Positions 1-9,567 of a DNA stretch of 64,000 bases are shown in pieces. Source of the DNA: SIAJ01 sp963773845 (GTDB lineage Bacteria; Planctomycetota; Planctomycetia; Gemmatales; Gemmataceae); assembly GCA_963773845.1 (NCBI GenBank), contig CAVZCU010000011.1, positions 434,001-498,000 of the forward strand, read 5' to 3'. The stretch's first letter is position 1. Each line of letters opens with the position of its first letter. The notes below the pieces were generated by a model. It did no database searches and was not told the DNA's origin. It was given only the letters and a program-made list of their open reading frames with translations. The translations under genes and the position numbers were made by a program.

Positions 1-1
1 C

Positions 2-3000
2 GCGACGGCGAGCACAATTGGCGGCATATTGCCCGGAGCCGGCAATGTCATCAGCGGCAACACGGGCACGGGGATTTACCTCGCTGGCACGACTGGGAGT
101 ACAGTGGCGGGCAACTACGTTGGTACGGCGGCCGACGGGGCCACCGCCGTGGCGAACGGGGGTGGCGGCATCTCGCTCGTCAGCGGGGCAACGAACAACA
201 CGATCGGCGGCACGGCCACCGGCGCCGGCAACGTGATCTCAGGTAACAACGGAAGCGGCGTAGCGATCGTTAATGCAGGGTCGACGGGGAATGTCGTGCA
301 GGGGAACTACATCGGCGTCGACAAGAATGGACAAGGACTGATACCAGGGACAGTGAGTTGGTGGAAGGCGGAGGGGAATGCGAATGACTCGGTGGATGGC
401 AACAACGGCTCTCTCCATGGGGCGTTGAGTTACACGGGCGGGGAGGTGGGCCAGGCTTTTGCGATCCACTCAACAGCCGATTTCATCACGGTCCCGGACT
501 CGCCTGCGCTGGACATGGCTGGCCCGTTCACGCTGGAGGTCTGGATCCAGGCAACCCCGGCACCGGGGTATCCGTTTGTGCGTGACATTTTCGACAAAGC
601 AACCCCGGTCGGTGTCGTCCCGTTCACGCGGAACTACGGCCTGTTCATCCTCCCGGGAACGGGAACCCTGGTGTCGAACTTTGAGATCGCGGGGAGTCCC
701 GGTAACTTCGCCCAGGTGAACGGGAGCAGGTCTGTCGCCGACGGGGCCCAGCACCATGTCGCGGTCACTTGGGACGGATCCAATTTCGTGGTTTTCGTGG
801 ACGGTCAACCGGACGGATCTGCGTCGTTTCCCGGTGTCGTGCCTGTTACGAACAACGCCGCGCTCACCATTGGGGCTGGCGGCGAAGGGACGTTTGACGG
901 ATTCAAGGACGGCTTGATCGACGAACCCGCCATCTACAGCCGGGCGCTCACCGGGAGCGAAATTCAGGCCATTTACGCAGCCGGCAGTTCCGGCAAGGCC
1001 AATCGCGTTGGCAACACCGGCAGCGGCGTAGCAATCTCCGGCGGCGCTTCGGGAAACACCATCGGCGGCACGACGGCTGATGCCCGGAACGTCATCAGCG
1101 GGAACACAGTCCGGGGGGTGCTGCTCACCGGCAGCGGGACGACTGGAAACGTCGTCGAGGGAAACTACATCGGCACGAATTCGGCTGGGACGGTCGCTGT
1201 CGGCAACGGTGACCCCGGTGACCCAAACTACTGGGATTCCAACGAAGGCGTCCGCGTCGAGGGCGGCGCGGCCGGGAACACGATCGGCGGAACGTCGGCC
1301 GGCGCGGGGAACATCATTAGTGGCAACGCCGGGGCCGGCATTCACGTGCTCGGGGACACGACCACCGGGACGGTGATACGCGGCAACTCCATCGGGACGA
1401 ACGCCGCCGGCACCGCGGCCGTCGGCAACAAGTACGTCGGAATTTGGCTGGAAGGGGGGTCGAACACGACGATCGGCGGCGGCATGGCTGGCGCCCGCAA
1501 CGTCATCAGCGGGAACCAGAACGACGGCATTTACGGCGGATCGGACGGCGGCCACATCCAGGGGAACTACATCGGCACCACCGTGGACGGCACTGCCCTG
1601 CTGTCCAACGCCAGCCACGCGGTGCAACTCGGCGGGGCCGGGCTGGTGATCGGGGTGGATGGGGACGGGGTGAACGACGCCGGCGAGGGGAACGTGATTG
1701 ACGGAGCCTTCGGGGACGCCCTCACCCTTGGGCCGGGCACCCTGACGGGCCTCGTGGTGGCCGGCAACCGGGTCGGGCTGAACGCCGCTGGTACAACCTA
1801 CCTCGGTGCCGGTCCGGTCCGGGTCTTCTACCAGACGGGTGCCATCGGCAACGCCGTCCGGTTTGGAACGGACGCCGACGGGGTGAGCGACGCCCTGGAG
1901 CGGAATTTGTTGGCCACCGGTCTATTGCTACAGGGCGGGGCCAACCACGTCGTTGCCGGCAACTACTTCGGGACGGACGCGACCGGCCTGGTCCCGCTGG
2001 GCGGCGGGTACATCAGCATCGAAACGTCCGGAGTGCGCTTCGGCACCAACGCCGACGGGGTGAACGACGACGCCGAGCGGAACGTGGTCGGCAGCCTGGT
2101 CAACGGCCTGCTCATCTACAGCAGCAACAACACGGTGGCCGGGAACTACTTCGGCCTCGGGGCGGATGGTTCCACCGTCCTTGGCACCCAAGGCAACGCC
2201 TTGTACGGCGGGGTGTCCATTATCGGCTACGCCCCGGTGTACACCGCCACCGAGAACGTGATCGGGGGCTACACGGCGGCGGCCCGGAACGTTTTCGGCG
2301 GGATCGCGAACGGGGCCGGCGTCACCCTCCGGTACGACTACACGTTCGGCAACACAGTGGTCGGCAACTACATCGGCACCGACGCCACTGGGCTGCTGGC
2401 CCGACCGAACGCGGTCGGGGTGTCGATCGAGGATGGGGCGCACGATAACACGATCGGCGGCACCGCGGCCGGTGCCGCTAACGTGATCGCAGGCAACACC
2501 GGGGCTGGCGTGCGGGTGTTCAGCGACGTGGCCGGCACGAACGTGGCCGGAGTCACCCTGTCCGGCAACCCGGCGTCCGGAAACACGCTCGCCGGGAACT
2601 ACATCGGCCTCCGGGCAGACGGGGCGGCCCTGGGGAACGGCACCGGGGTCCTGCTCCAGAGCGGGGCGTCGAACACGACCATCGGCGGAACGGCGGCAGG
2701 CGCCGGCAACGTCATCAGCGGCAACTCCGGCGACGGTATCAAAATCGCCGGCGACGGACCGCTTGCGGGGACCGTGAGCTGGTGGAAGGCAGAAGGGAAC
2801 GCCGACGACTCAGTTGGAACGGCTAATGGCTCGCTAACCGGCGGCGCCGGTTACGGCCCTGGCGTGTCCGGCAGTGCGTTTCACTTCGACGGGACGGATG
2901 GCAGTGTGTTGTTCGACGCTCCGTTTGTGTTGAACCAGTCGGGCGACGCGTCAATCGAGTTCTGGCTGCGCACGAACGCAGGTTCGATGTACCAGACGAT

Positions 3001-4900
3001 TTTGTGGGGGCGAGGCGACGACAGCGACACGGACCGATTTCAGTTGTTCCAGTATCCGGACAACACGATCGGTCTCGACTACCGGTCGCCGTCCGGCGAC
3101 CTACACAGCTTGATTGGCGGGAGTACCACGGGCGTGCCGTTCCCAACCGGCATCTACGGCCACATTGGCATTGTCCGAACGGGAAACACCTATTCGCTTT
3201 ACATCAACGGAGTGTTCGCGGCATCGGGCACGGACAGCAGTCCCGACCTGCCCACCGCCACGAGCTGGCAGGTCGCCGGCCGCACCGGGTTGCCGCTCAA
3301 CGGCGACGTCGACGAACTGGCAACTTACAACCGGGCACTGTCTGCGGACGAGCTGGCGACCATCACCCGCATTGGTGGTTCAGCCAAGGGTGGCAACACG
3401 GTTCAGGGCAATCTGATCGGTGTCAACGCAGCCGGCACCGCTAGCCTACCCAACGCCGGCGATGGCATCGAGTTGAACGGCTCTGCCGGCAACTTGATTG
3501 GCGGCGTGACTGGCACCGCGGCCAATATCATCAGCGGCAACACGGGCGACGGCGTGCGCATCACTGGCGCCGCGGCCACGGCCAATCGCATCCAGGGAAA
3601 CTCCATCGGGCTCAAAGGCTTCGGCCCGGTGACGATCGACAACCAGGGTGCCGGCGTTCGCATCGACGGGGCGAGCGGCAACTACGTCGGCACCGACGGC
3701 GACGGCACGAACGACTCCGCCGAAGGCAACGTCATTGCTTTCAATGGCCAGGGCTCGGTCCTCATCATCGGTAATCTCGCCAGTGCGCCCGCAGAGAGCA
3801 ATGTGGTGGCGGGCAACAAGATCGGCGCCACCGCGAACGGTCAAGGCGGGACTGCCAACGGCGGTCTGGTGATCATCAGCGGCGCGTACGCGCAGTCGAA
3901 TCGGATTGGCTCGGATGCGAATGGCACGAGCGACGATCTCGAACGCAACATCCTCAGCTCGGTCTATCTCCAGTCGGGCGCGCACAACAATCTCGTAGCC
4001 GGCAACTACTTCAACGTCGCGGCGGACGGAACCTCTGACCTCGGGATCAACGCGTTCATCGGCATTAGCGCCGGCGCTCACGACAACACCATCGGCGGAA
4101 CCACATCGGCGTCGCGCAATGTGATCGCAGCAGGTACCGGCCCCGGCATCGAGATTTCGGATATCGGCACGTCCAACAACGTCGTCGAAGGCAATTACAT
4201 CGGCACCAACCCGGCCGGCACCGCCGACTGGGGCAACGCGAGCGACGGCGTTCGCATCAAGTCGGGCGCAACCAACAACACGATCGGCGGCTCGACGATC
4301 GGAGCTCGCAACATCATCAGCGGCAACAACGGGTATGGTGTTTCGATCAGGGATTCGGGAAGCACTGGGAACGCGATAGTCGGTAATTACATCGGGCTAA
4401 ACGCAGCCGGCACTCTGGCTCTCGGCAATTCCGCCGGCGGCGTCGATGTCATCGCACCGAACAACATCATCGGTGGGTCGACGGCCACGCCAGGCACCGG
4501 TCTGGGCAATGTCATTAGCGGCAACCCCGGCAAGGGCGGCATCTTCATCGACCAGACGAGCGCCGACCGTGGTGCAAGGCAACTTGATCGGGACGAATGC
4601 GGCCGGTACCGTCGCGGTGCCCAACGCCGTCGGCATCGAACTGGAGTACACCCCAAACAACGCAATTGGCGGCGATATCGCTGGAATGGGCAATGTCATC
4701 AGCGGCAACACGGGCGCCGGCGTCTTCTTCTATACGGCAGGGAACGCGGGCCACCTGACCAACAATCTGGTCGCGGGGAACTACATAGGCACCGACATTA
4801 CCGGTTCTTTCGCCGTGGGCAACGACATTGGCATCGCCATCGGCGGAAACGCATCGGACAACACCATCGGCGGCAGCACGGCGGCGCGCAACATCATTAG
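2..4900 (+). CDS. Giant protein fragment 1: beta-helix repeats with two LamG domains
   Basis: The frame is open at the window edge (reads TIGG...PGAGNVISGN from base 2), so the start is outside; the in-frame TTG at 29 is only the first start-like codon. It holds right-handed parallel beta-helix repeats of the type NTIGG-x-GNVISGN-x-GNYIGT. A LamG/concanavalin-like domain starts at GTVSWWKAEGNAND (about 341-1010) and a second at about 2755-3390. LamG folds commonly bind carbohydrate or protein ligands outside the cell. Some repeats carry acidic turns such as GVDGDGVNDAGE. The true register is lost near 4565, where the protein continues in the next fragment; the rest of this frame to 4900 is read-through. 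Confidence 0.85.
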   Translation, partial: ATASTIGGILPGAGNVISGNTGTGIYLAGTTGSTVAGNYVGTAADGATAVANGGGGISLVSGATNNTIGGTATGAGNVISGNNGSGVAIVNAGSTGNVVQGNYIGVDKNGQGLIPGTVSWWKAEGNANDSVDGNNGSLHGALSYTGGEVGQAFAIHSTADFITVPDSPALDMAGPFTLEVWIQATPAPGYPFVRDIFDKATPVGVVPFTRNYGLFILPGTGTLVSNFEIAGSPGNFAQVNGSRSVADGAQHHVAVTWDGSNFVVFVDGQPDGSASFPGVVPVTNNAALTIGAGGEGTFDGFKDGLIDEPAIYSRALTGSEIQAIYAAGSSGKANRVGNTGSGVAISGGASGNTIGGTTADARNVISGNTVRGVLLTGSGTTGNVVEGNYIGTNSAGTVAVGNGDPGDPNYWDSNEGVRVEGGAAGNTIGGTSAGAGNIISGNAGAGIHVLGDTTTGTVIRGNSIGTNAAGTAAVGNKYVGIWLEGGSNTTIGGGMAGARNVISGNQNDGIYGGSDGGHIQGNYIGTTVDGTALLSNASHAVQLGGAGLVIGVDGDGVNDAGEGNVIDGAFGDALTLGPGTLTGLVVAGNRVGLNAAGTTYLGAGPVRVFYQTGAIGNAVRFGTDADGVSDALERNLLATGLLLQGGANHVVAGNYFGTDATGLVPLGGGYISIETSGVRFGTNADGVNDDAERNVVGSLVNGLLIYSSNNTVAGNYFGLGADGSTVLGTQGNALYGGVSIIGYAPVYTATENVIGGYTAAARNVFGGIANGAGVTLRYDYTFGNTVVGNYIGTDATGLLARPNAVGVSIEDGAHDNTIGGTAAGAANVIAGNTGAGVRVFSDVAGTNVAGVTLSGNPASGNTLAGNYIGLRADGAALGNGTGVLLQSGASNTTIGGTAAGAGNVISGNSGDGIKIAGDGPLAGTVSWWKAEGNADDSVGTANGSLTGGAGYGPGVSGSAFHFDGTDGSVLFDAPFVLNQSGDASIEFWLRTNAGSMYQTILWGRGDDSDTDRFQLFQYPDNTIGLDYRSPSGDLHSLIGGSTTGVPFPTGIYGHIGIVRTGNTYSLYINGVFAASGTDSSPDLPTATSWQVAGRTGLPLNGDVDELATYNRALSADELATITRIGGSAKGGNTVQGNLIGVNAAGTASLPNAGDGIELNGSAGNLIGGVTGTAANIISGNTGDGVRITGAAATANRIQGNSIGLKGFGPVTIDNQGAGVRIDGASGNYVGTDGDGTNDSAEGNVIAFNGQGSVLIIGNLASAPAESNVVAGNKIGATANGQGGTANGGLVIISGAYAQSNRIGSDANGTSDDLERNILSSVYLQSGAHNNLVAGNYFNVAADGTSDLGINAFIGISAGAHDNTIGGTTSASRNVIAAGTGPGIEISDIGTSNNVVEGNYIGTNPAGTADWGNASDGVRIKSGATNNTIGGSTIGARNIISGNNGYGVSIRDSGSTGNAIVGNYIGLNAAGTLALGNSAGGVDVIAPNNIIGGSTATPGTGLGNVISGNPGKGGIFIDQTSADRGARQLDRDECGRYRRGAQRRRHRTGVHPKQRNWRRYRWNGQCHQRQHGRRRLLLYGRERGPPDQQSGRGELHRHRHYRFFRRGQRHWHRHRRKRIGQHHRRQHGGAQHH

Positions 4901-5129
4901 CGGCAACCGCGGCGACGGAATTCACATTTATTCGGGCAGCCAGACCAATGTGATTTCTGGAAACTTCATCAGCGTCGATGCCGCCGGCATAGCCGCAATC
5001 CCCAATGCCGGTGCGGGCGTGTTCGTCGCCGGTTCCAACAACACAATCGGCGGGACAACTGCGGCGGCTCGCAACGTGATAAGCGGCAACGTCGGCGACG
5101 GCGTGCAGATAACGGGGGAACGTCATTAG
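4446..5129 (+). CDS. Giant protein fragment 2: beta-helix repeats
   Basis: In register from about 4565 (VVQGNLIGTNAAGT) to about 5115 (GDGVQITG). It contains several beta-helix coils with TIGG and ISGN turns. Residues before 4565 are out of register. The stop at 5127-5129 arises where sequence seems to be missing: the text jumps from the GVQITG strand directly to a GNVISGN turn, so a repeat segment may have been lost there as well as the frame. Confidence 0.7.
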   Translation: MSSHRTTSSVGRRPRQAPVWAMSLAATPARAASSSTRRAPTVVQGNLIGTNAAGTVAVPNAVGIELEYTPNNAIGGDIAGMGNVISGNTGAGVFFYTAGNAGHLTNNLVAGNYIGTDITGSFAVGNDIGIAIGGNASDNTIGGSTAARNIISGNRGDGIHIYSGSQTNVISGNFISVDAAGIAAIPNAGAGVFVAGSNNTIGGTTAAARNVISGNVGDGVQITGERH

Positions 5130-5245
5130 CGGCAACGCCTTGGACGGCATAGCGACGCAGCAGCGGGACGACCGGCAATGTTGTCGAGGGCAACTACATT
5201 GGCACCGACGCCGGTGGCACTTCGGCCGTCGCCAACGCGAATGGG

Positions 5246-5632
5246 GTGAGCATTCAATCAGGAGCCACGGGCAACACGATCGGCGGCGACGCTCCCGGCG
5301 TGCAAAGCGTGGTAACGGCCGGCGGACTCTTGACCGCGGTGTACGGCGTGGCGGTCGCGGCCAATGGTGACCTGGTCGTCTCGAATCCAGATTCGACTAA
5401 TCCGACTCCCGACATCATTCGAGTCAATCCGATCACCGGCGTCCAAAGCACGATCTCATCCGGCGGTCTGCTCGTCGATCCCGACGGCGTGGCGATTGCC
5501 CCCAACGGCGACATTTATGTGGCCGACGCCGTGCCGCCGACATCGTTCGCATCGACCCCACCACGGTGCACAGACTCTGATCTCTTCCGGCGGGAGTCTG
5601 GTATTTCCAGCGAGCCTGACACTTGCGAATGA
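5246..5632 (+). CDS. Giant protein fragment 3: beta-helix end and first NHL-like propeller blades
   Basis: The correct register starts upstream of this start-like codon, near 5160 (NVVEGNYIGTDAGG). After a TIGG turn the sequence changes to blades of the form GGLLVDPDGVAIAPNGDIYVAD, typical of NHL or SMP-30-like beta-propellers. The frame breaks near 5540. About 5540-5700 is coded in another frame (SLTLANDGSLYVADTGAF), then it resumes in fragment 4. It is not a stand-alone gene. Confidence 0.65.
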   Translation: MSIQSGATGNTIGGDAPGVQSVVTAGGLLTAVYGVAVAANGDLVVSNPDSTNPTPDIIRVNPITGVQSTISSGGLLVDPDGVAIAPNGDIYVADAVPPTSFASTPPRCTDSDLFRRESGISSEPDTCE

Positions 5633-6606
5633 CGGCAGCCTGTACGTGGCAGATACCGGAGCCTTCGGGGGCAACGGCGCCATCTTCAAGATCGACACAA
5701 CCAATGGCGCCTCAGACACTGGTGACAGAAGGCGACTCTTCCCTGCAACCGGGCACGGTCCGAGCCGCCAGCGACGGCAGTCTGTTGGCAGTATTTGTCG
5801 CGGCGACGACCGGCGGTCCGGGCGAGGTGGACCGTGTGGACCCGGTCACGGGCGTGCGGACAGTCGTCTCCGCGGGTGGGCTTTTGGTGAACCCCAGCGG
5901 ATTGGCAATCGACCGGGACGGGAGCCTTCTGGATAAGAATTTGGTCGATGCCAGCTTAACGATTCCTGGCAACGTTGTTCGCATTGATCCGGCGACCGGA
6001 GCGCAAAGTGTGGCCTACAGCGGTGGCCACCTCTTCGCTCCGGGAGATCTCGTCGTCGCGCCGAACGGCGATTTGTACGTCACGAACACTCTCAATGACG
6101 TTTCCTTCACTGCTCAAGTGTTGGTGATCCCGACCAACGCGGCCCGCAACGTCATCAGCGGCAACAGCGGCGACGGCGTGCACATCACCGGCAGCGGCAC
6201 CACGGGCAACGTCGTCGAAGGCAACTACATCGGCGTCAACTGTTGCTGGCGATGCGGCTCTAGGGAACGACCAATACGGCATCCAGATCGCAAGGATGCG
6301 GCGGACAACACGATCGGCGGCACCACGGTGGGGTCCAGCAATGTCATAAGCGGCAACGGGACCGACGCCACGCTGGCCCCTGGCATTTTGATCGACGGAG
6401 TGGGAGCCACCAACAATGTCGTCCACGGCAACTACATTGGCCTCAACGCGGCGGGCGATGCGGCAATCGCCAACCAGGGCGATGGCATCTGGATCGCCGA
6501 CGGCGCCTCAAACAACCAAATTGGCGGCGGCGTCGGCTTTGTCGCCGGAAAAGTCGATCAGCGGCAATCGCTTCTACGGCGTCGAGGTCCAGGGCTCGAA
6601 TTCTGA
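5623..6606 (+). CDS. Giant protein fragment 4: propeller blades returning to beta-helix
   Basis: In register from about 5700. Three more propeller blades (GGLLVNPSGLAIDRDGS and GDLVVAPNGDLYVTN) are followed directly by RNVISGNSGDGVHI at about 6140, where the beta-helix resumes. A short stretch at about 6240-6295 is out of frame and then restored by a second, compensating shift. The register is lost again near 6550. Confidence 0.65.
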   Translation: MRMTAACTWQIPEPSGATAPSSRSTQPMAPQTLVTEGDSSLQPGTVRAASDGSLLAVFVAATTGGPGEVDRVDPVTGVRTVVSAGGLLVNPSGLAIDRDGSLLDKNLVDASLTIPGNVVRIDPATGAQSVAYSGGHLFAPGDLVVAPNGDLYVTNTLNDVSFTAQVLVIPTNAARNVISGNSGDGVHITGSGTTGNVVEGNYIGVNCCWRCGSRERPIRHPDRKDAADNTIGGTTVGSSNVISGNGTDATLAPGILIDGVGATNNVVHGNYIGLNAAGDAAIANQGDGIWIADGASNNQIGGGVGFVAGKVDQRQSLLRRRGPGLEF

Positions 6607-7066
6607 CGGCAACCGCATCCAGGGCAACCGCATTGGCACCGACGCCGGCGGCACCGCGGCCATCGGCAACAACGGCACGCTCAGTGGCTTCCCGGTCGGC
6701 GGCGTCGGCGTCTATGTGTTCCATCACGTCAATGGCACGATCATCGGTACCGATGGAGATGACGTATTGGTGCCGGCGAGGGTTACTGATCGTATGAGGC
6801 ATCCCCGACGTAGCTTGCAGGATGTGGCGAACGAGCACTGTCATTGCTGGCAACTTCATTGGCACCAACGCCGCCGGCACGGCCGATCTGGGCACCCTGG
6901 AGAGGCCTGGCGGTCGACCCGACGGTCACGGCCGCATCGGCACCAACACCGACGGGAGTCTGATGCCGGCGAGCGTAACGTCATTCTGAGAAGACGGGCT
7001 CCGGGATTCAAATCGACGGGGCTAGCGGCACCACGGTCGCGGGTAACTACATTGGCACAAACCTAG
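6416..7066 (+). CDS. Giant protein fragment 5: beta-helix repeats
   Basis: In register from about 6550 (ISGNRFYGVEVQGS) to about 6780 (GTDGDDVLVP). After that the beta-helix text continues in other frames (GNFIGTNAAGTADLGT near 6845-6900) up to about 7060. It holds three beta-helix coils and has no independent start. Confidence 0.55.
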   Translation: MSSTATTLASTRRAMRQSPTRAMASGSPTAPQTTKLAAASALSPEKSISGNRFYGVEVQGSNSDGNRIQGNRIGTDAGGTAAIGNNGTLSGFPVGGVGVYVFHHVNGTIIGTDGDDVLVPARVTDRMRHPRRSLQDVANEHCHCWQLHWHQRRRHGRSGHPGEAWRSTRRSRPHRHQHRRESDAGERNVILRRRAPGFKSTGLAAPRSRVTTLAQT

Positions 7067-7073
7067 CGGCGCC

Positions 7074-7734
7074 GTGTCCCCGGCCGGTAACGTGGCCGGG
7101 TACAAAGGCGACGGGAATGCGAACGACTCGGTCGGGGCGAATGACGGCACGGCGGACAGCGGAGTGACATACATTCCCGGCAAGGTCGGGCAAGCGTTCA
7201 GCTTCGACGGCTCGGGCGGGCTGAGCATCCCGAACAACAGCATGTGGTGGAGTGCGTGGACCAACGACTTCCGCTTCGGATTCATGGATCAACGTTTCCA
7301 CGGACGATCATCGGCTTCGACTCCGGTATCAATCCTCCAAACTGCTCCGGTACTTCAGATTCCACCATGACGGCCGGAACTGGTACGGAGCCAACACCAA
7401 TCGAGCGGTGTTCTACATCCGCGATGCCGGCGGCCACGTGGCCTACGCCCTTGGCACCACGCTGGATGAACGACGGCAAGTGGCACCACATCGCGGGACT
7501 CGCGCCATGGGCAAGACTTTCAAATCTATGTCGATGGAGTCCGGGAAGCGAGTACTACCAGTGCAATCCTCGGCAGCCTGAACAATACGGCCTCGGCCAT
7601 ACCATCGGGAAATTCATCTCCCAGAGCAATGGAACTATGGCGGTATTGACGAAGTTGGCATCTACAACCGCGGTCTCTCTGCCAGCGAAATCGAAGCTAT
7701 CTACGACGCCGGAGCACCGGCAAGGGCAACGCGG
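7074..7734 (+). pseudogene. Giant protein fragment 6: frame-broken third LamG domain
   Basis: An open frame at 7074-7370 reads as the first part of a LamG domain (GDGNANDSVGANDGTA, then GKVGQAFSFDGSG). The rest of the same domain is spread over other frames: DAGGHVAYALGTTL near 7420, WHHIAG near 7480, and the usual exit ASEIEAIYDAGAP near 7685-7720. At least four indels lie within 650 bases. It is listed as broken because no frame encodes the whole domain. Confidence 0.55.
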
Positions 7735-8352
7735 TTGGCAATAGCGGCAACGCGTGCAGATCGACGCGGTGCAACCGACAACACCATCGGCGGCACGACT
7801 GCCGGGGCCCGGAACATCATCAGCGGGAACACAGGCGATGGCGTTCAGATTGCCGGCAGCTGCACGACCGCGAACACCGTGATCGGCAACTACATCGGCA
7901 CGAACGTGGCGGGCAGCGGAGCAGTCGGGAATTCTTCCCACGGGATCGAGATCATCGGCGGAGCCTCGAACAACAGCATCGGCGGGACGACAGCCAGCGA
8001 ACGCAACGTCATCAGCGGCAACACTCGGCGACGGCGTCGAAATCTCCGATATCGGCGCGCGGGTACGGTGGTGAGCACCTTCGTCAACGAACGTGACTTG
8101 ATTATACCCGACCGGCGAGGCATTCGACGCTGCCGGCAACCTGTATGTCTGCCAACTATCACAACGGCATTCGATCTCCAAGGTGACGCCGGCGGGGGTT
8201 GTCACCACATTCGCGAGCAGCGCGCTGTTCACAAGACCCTCAGGGCTTGGCGTTTGACGCCGCGGGCAACCTCTACGTCGGCGACTACAACGGCGGTACG
8301 ATCTGCAAGAGTGACGCCGGCTGGCGCGTCTCGACGTTCGTCAGCGGATTAA
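7735..8352 (+). CDS. Giant protein fragment 7: beta-helix repeats leading into second propeller
   Basis: In register from about 7765 (TDNTIGGTTAGARNIISGN) to about 8020 (ERNVISGNT). Propeller blades then begin in shifted frames (VVSTFVN near 8070). The segment 7779-7934 is one copy of a 156-bp direct repeat whose partner lies at 8918-9073. Confidence 0.6.
   Translation: MAIAATRADRRGATDNTIGGTTAGARNIISGNTGDGVQIAGSCTTANTVIGNYIGTNVAGSGAVGNSSHGIEIIGGASNNSIGGTTASERNVISGNTRRRRRNLRYRRAGTVVSTFVNERDLIIPDRRGIRRCRQPVCLPTITTAFDLQGDAGGGCHHIREQRAVHKTLRAWRLTPRATSTSATTTAVRSARVTPAGASRRSSAD
7779..7934 (+). repeat. 156-bp direct repeat, copy 1
   Basis: Aligned by eye without gaps to 8918-9073: 145 of 156 bases match, which is far closer than the other beta-helix repeats. 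The second propeller lies between the two copies. Confidence 0.8.
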
Positions 8353-9104
8353 GCGACCTAATCGCCTTGGCATTCGACACCGCCGGCAACCTGTTTGTCA
8401 CGAGCGGCGGCAACGTCGGCAAGATCTCCAAAGTGACGCCATCCGGGACCGTGTCAACTTTCGTTAATGGACTCAATAACCCACTTGGCCTGGCTTTCGA
8501 CGATGCCGGCAACCTGTATGTCGCTCATCGCCAACGCCCTCGAGGCGAAGATCTCCAAGGTCACGCCGGCAGGGGTCGTGTCGACGTTCGTCGATGGATT
8601 CGTCTATCCGTACGCTCTCGCTTTCCACGCCGGCAACTTGTACGTCACGAACCAGCGCGCCATGACGGTTTCATGGTGACGCCGTCGGGGGTTGTATCCA
8701 CGTACGCCACTGGTCTCCCTTCTCCCTACGCCTTGGCCTTCGACACCGCTGGCAACCTGTTCGTCGCCCAAGGCGACCCGAACAAGATTTCCAAGGTGAC
8801 GCCGGTAGCCACGACCGGCAACGTCGTCGAAGGCAATTACATTGGCGTCGACGCCACCGGCATGGCCCCATTGGGCAACACCCTCGACGGCGTACTGATC
8901 ACGGACGGGGCGTCTGGCAACACCATCGGCGGCACGACGGCCGGGGCCCGGAACATCGTCAGCGGGAACACAGGCGATGGCGTTCAGATTATCGGCAGCG
9001 GCACGACCGCGAACACCGTGATTGGCAACTACATCGGTACGAACGTGGCGGGCAATGCAGCGGTCGGGAATTCCCGACGGTATCGTCATCAGCAGTGCGG
9101 CTAG
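8199..9104 (+). CDS. Giant protein fragment 8: second NHL-like propeller and beta-helix repeats
   Basis: It contains blades of the form GLAFDAAGNLYVGD, IALAFDTAGNLFVTSGG and YALAFDTAGNLFVAQGD with linkers such as KISKVTPSGTVSTFV. This is a typical NHL-type beta-propeller embedded in the beta-helix protein. A double shift damages about 8525-8690. From about 8815 the beta-helix resumes (GNVVEGNYIGVDATGM) and runs to about 9075, where the frame is lost. Confidence 0.65.
   Translation: MSPHSRAARCSQDPQGLAFDAAGNLYVGDYNGGTICKSDAGWRVSTFVSGLSDLIALAFDTAGNLFVTSGGNVGKISKVTPSGTVSTFVNGLNNPLGLAFDDAGNLYVAHRQRPRGEDLQGHAGRGRVDVRRWIRLSVRSRFPRRQLVRHEPARHDGFMVTPSGVVSTYATGLPSPYALAFDTAGNLFVAQGDPNKISKVTPVATTGNVVEGNYIGVDATGMAPLGNTLDGVLITDGASGNTIGGTTAGARNIVSGNTGDGVQIIGSGTTANTVIGNYIGTNVAGNAAVGNSRRYRHQQCG
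8918..9073 (+). repeat. 156-bp direct repeat, copy 2
   Basis: Partner of 7779-7934, offset 1139 bp. Most differences are third-position changes, as expected if both copies stayed coding after duplication. Confidence 0.8.
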
Positions 9105-9567
9105 CGGCAACACTATCGGCGGGACGACGGCGGGGGCCGGAAACGTCATCAGCGCCAATACAGGCGACGGCGTCAAGATCACCGACCCAACGTCCGTCGG
9201 GTCATCGGTGATCGGCAACTACATTGGGCTCGCGCAAATGGCAATGTCGCCTTGCCGAACGCGACGGGTGTCAATTTCAGCAGCGCCCCTCTCAATACCG
9301 TCGAAAACAACACAATCGCTGGCAACAGCTCCAACGGTGTACTGGTTTCGGGCGACACGACTCTCAACGACGGCTTGGTGTCGCATTTCCCGTTTGACAG
9401 CTCAACGCAGGACGCGCTCGGCGCGAACAACCCGACCGCGACGAACGCCGTCACATTTGGCGCCGGACAGACCGGCAACGGCATCAGTTTGGGATCGGGC
9501 GGCTACGTCGAAATCGCGGACAACAGCTCGCTCGACAATCAACAGTTCTCTCTGGAAGCATGGGTGA
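9022..9567 (+). CDS. Giant protein fragment 9: beta-helix repeats
   Basis: In register from about 9075 (GIVISSAASGNTIGG) to about 9235 (GSSVIGNYIGLA). It holds one and a half beta-helix coils, after which the protein continues in the frame that opens at 9252. The remainder of this open frame to 9567 is out of register. Confidence 0.5.
   Translation: MATTSVRTWRAMQRSGIPDGIVISSAASGNTIGGTTAGAGNVISANTGDGVKITDPTSVGSSVIGNYIGLAQMAMSPCRTRRVSISAAPLSIPSKTTQSLATAPTVYWFRATRLSTTAWCRISRLTAQRRTRSARTTRPRRTPSHLAPDRPATASVWDRAATSKSRTTARSTINSSLWKHG

Noticed and set aside
470..1627. Long minus-strand open frame opposite the giant gene
   Set aside because: It mirrors the repeat array, has repetitive composition and no recognisable domain or ribosome site. 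It is a shadow frame.
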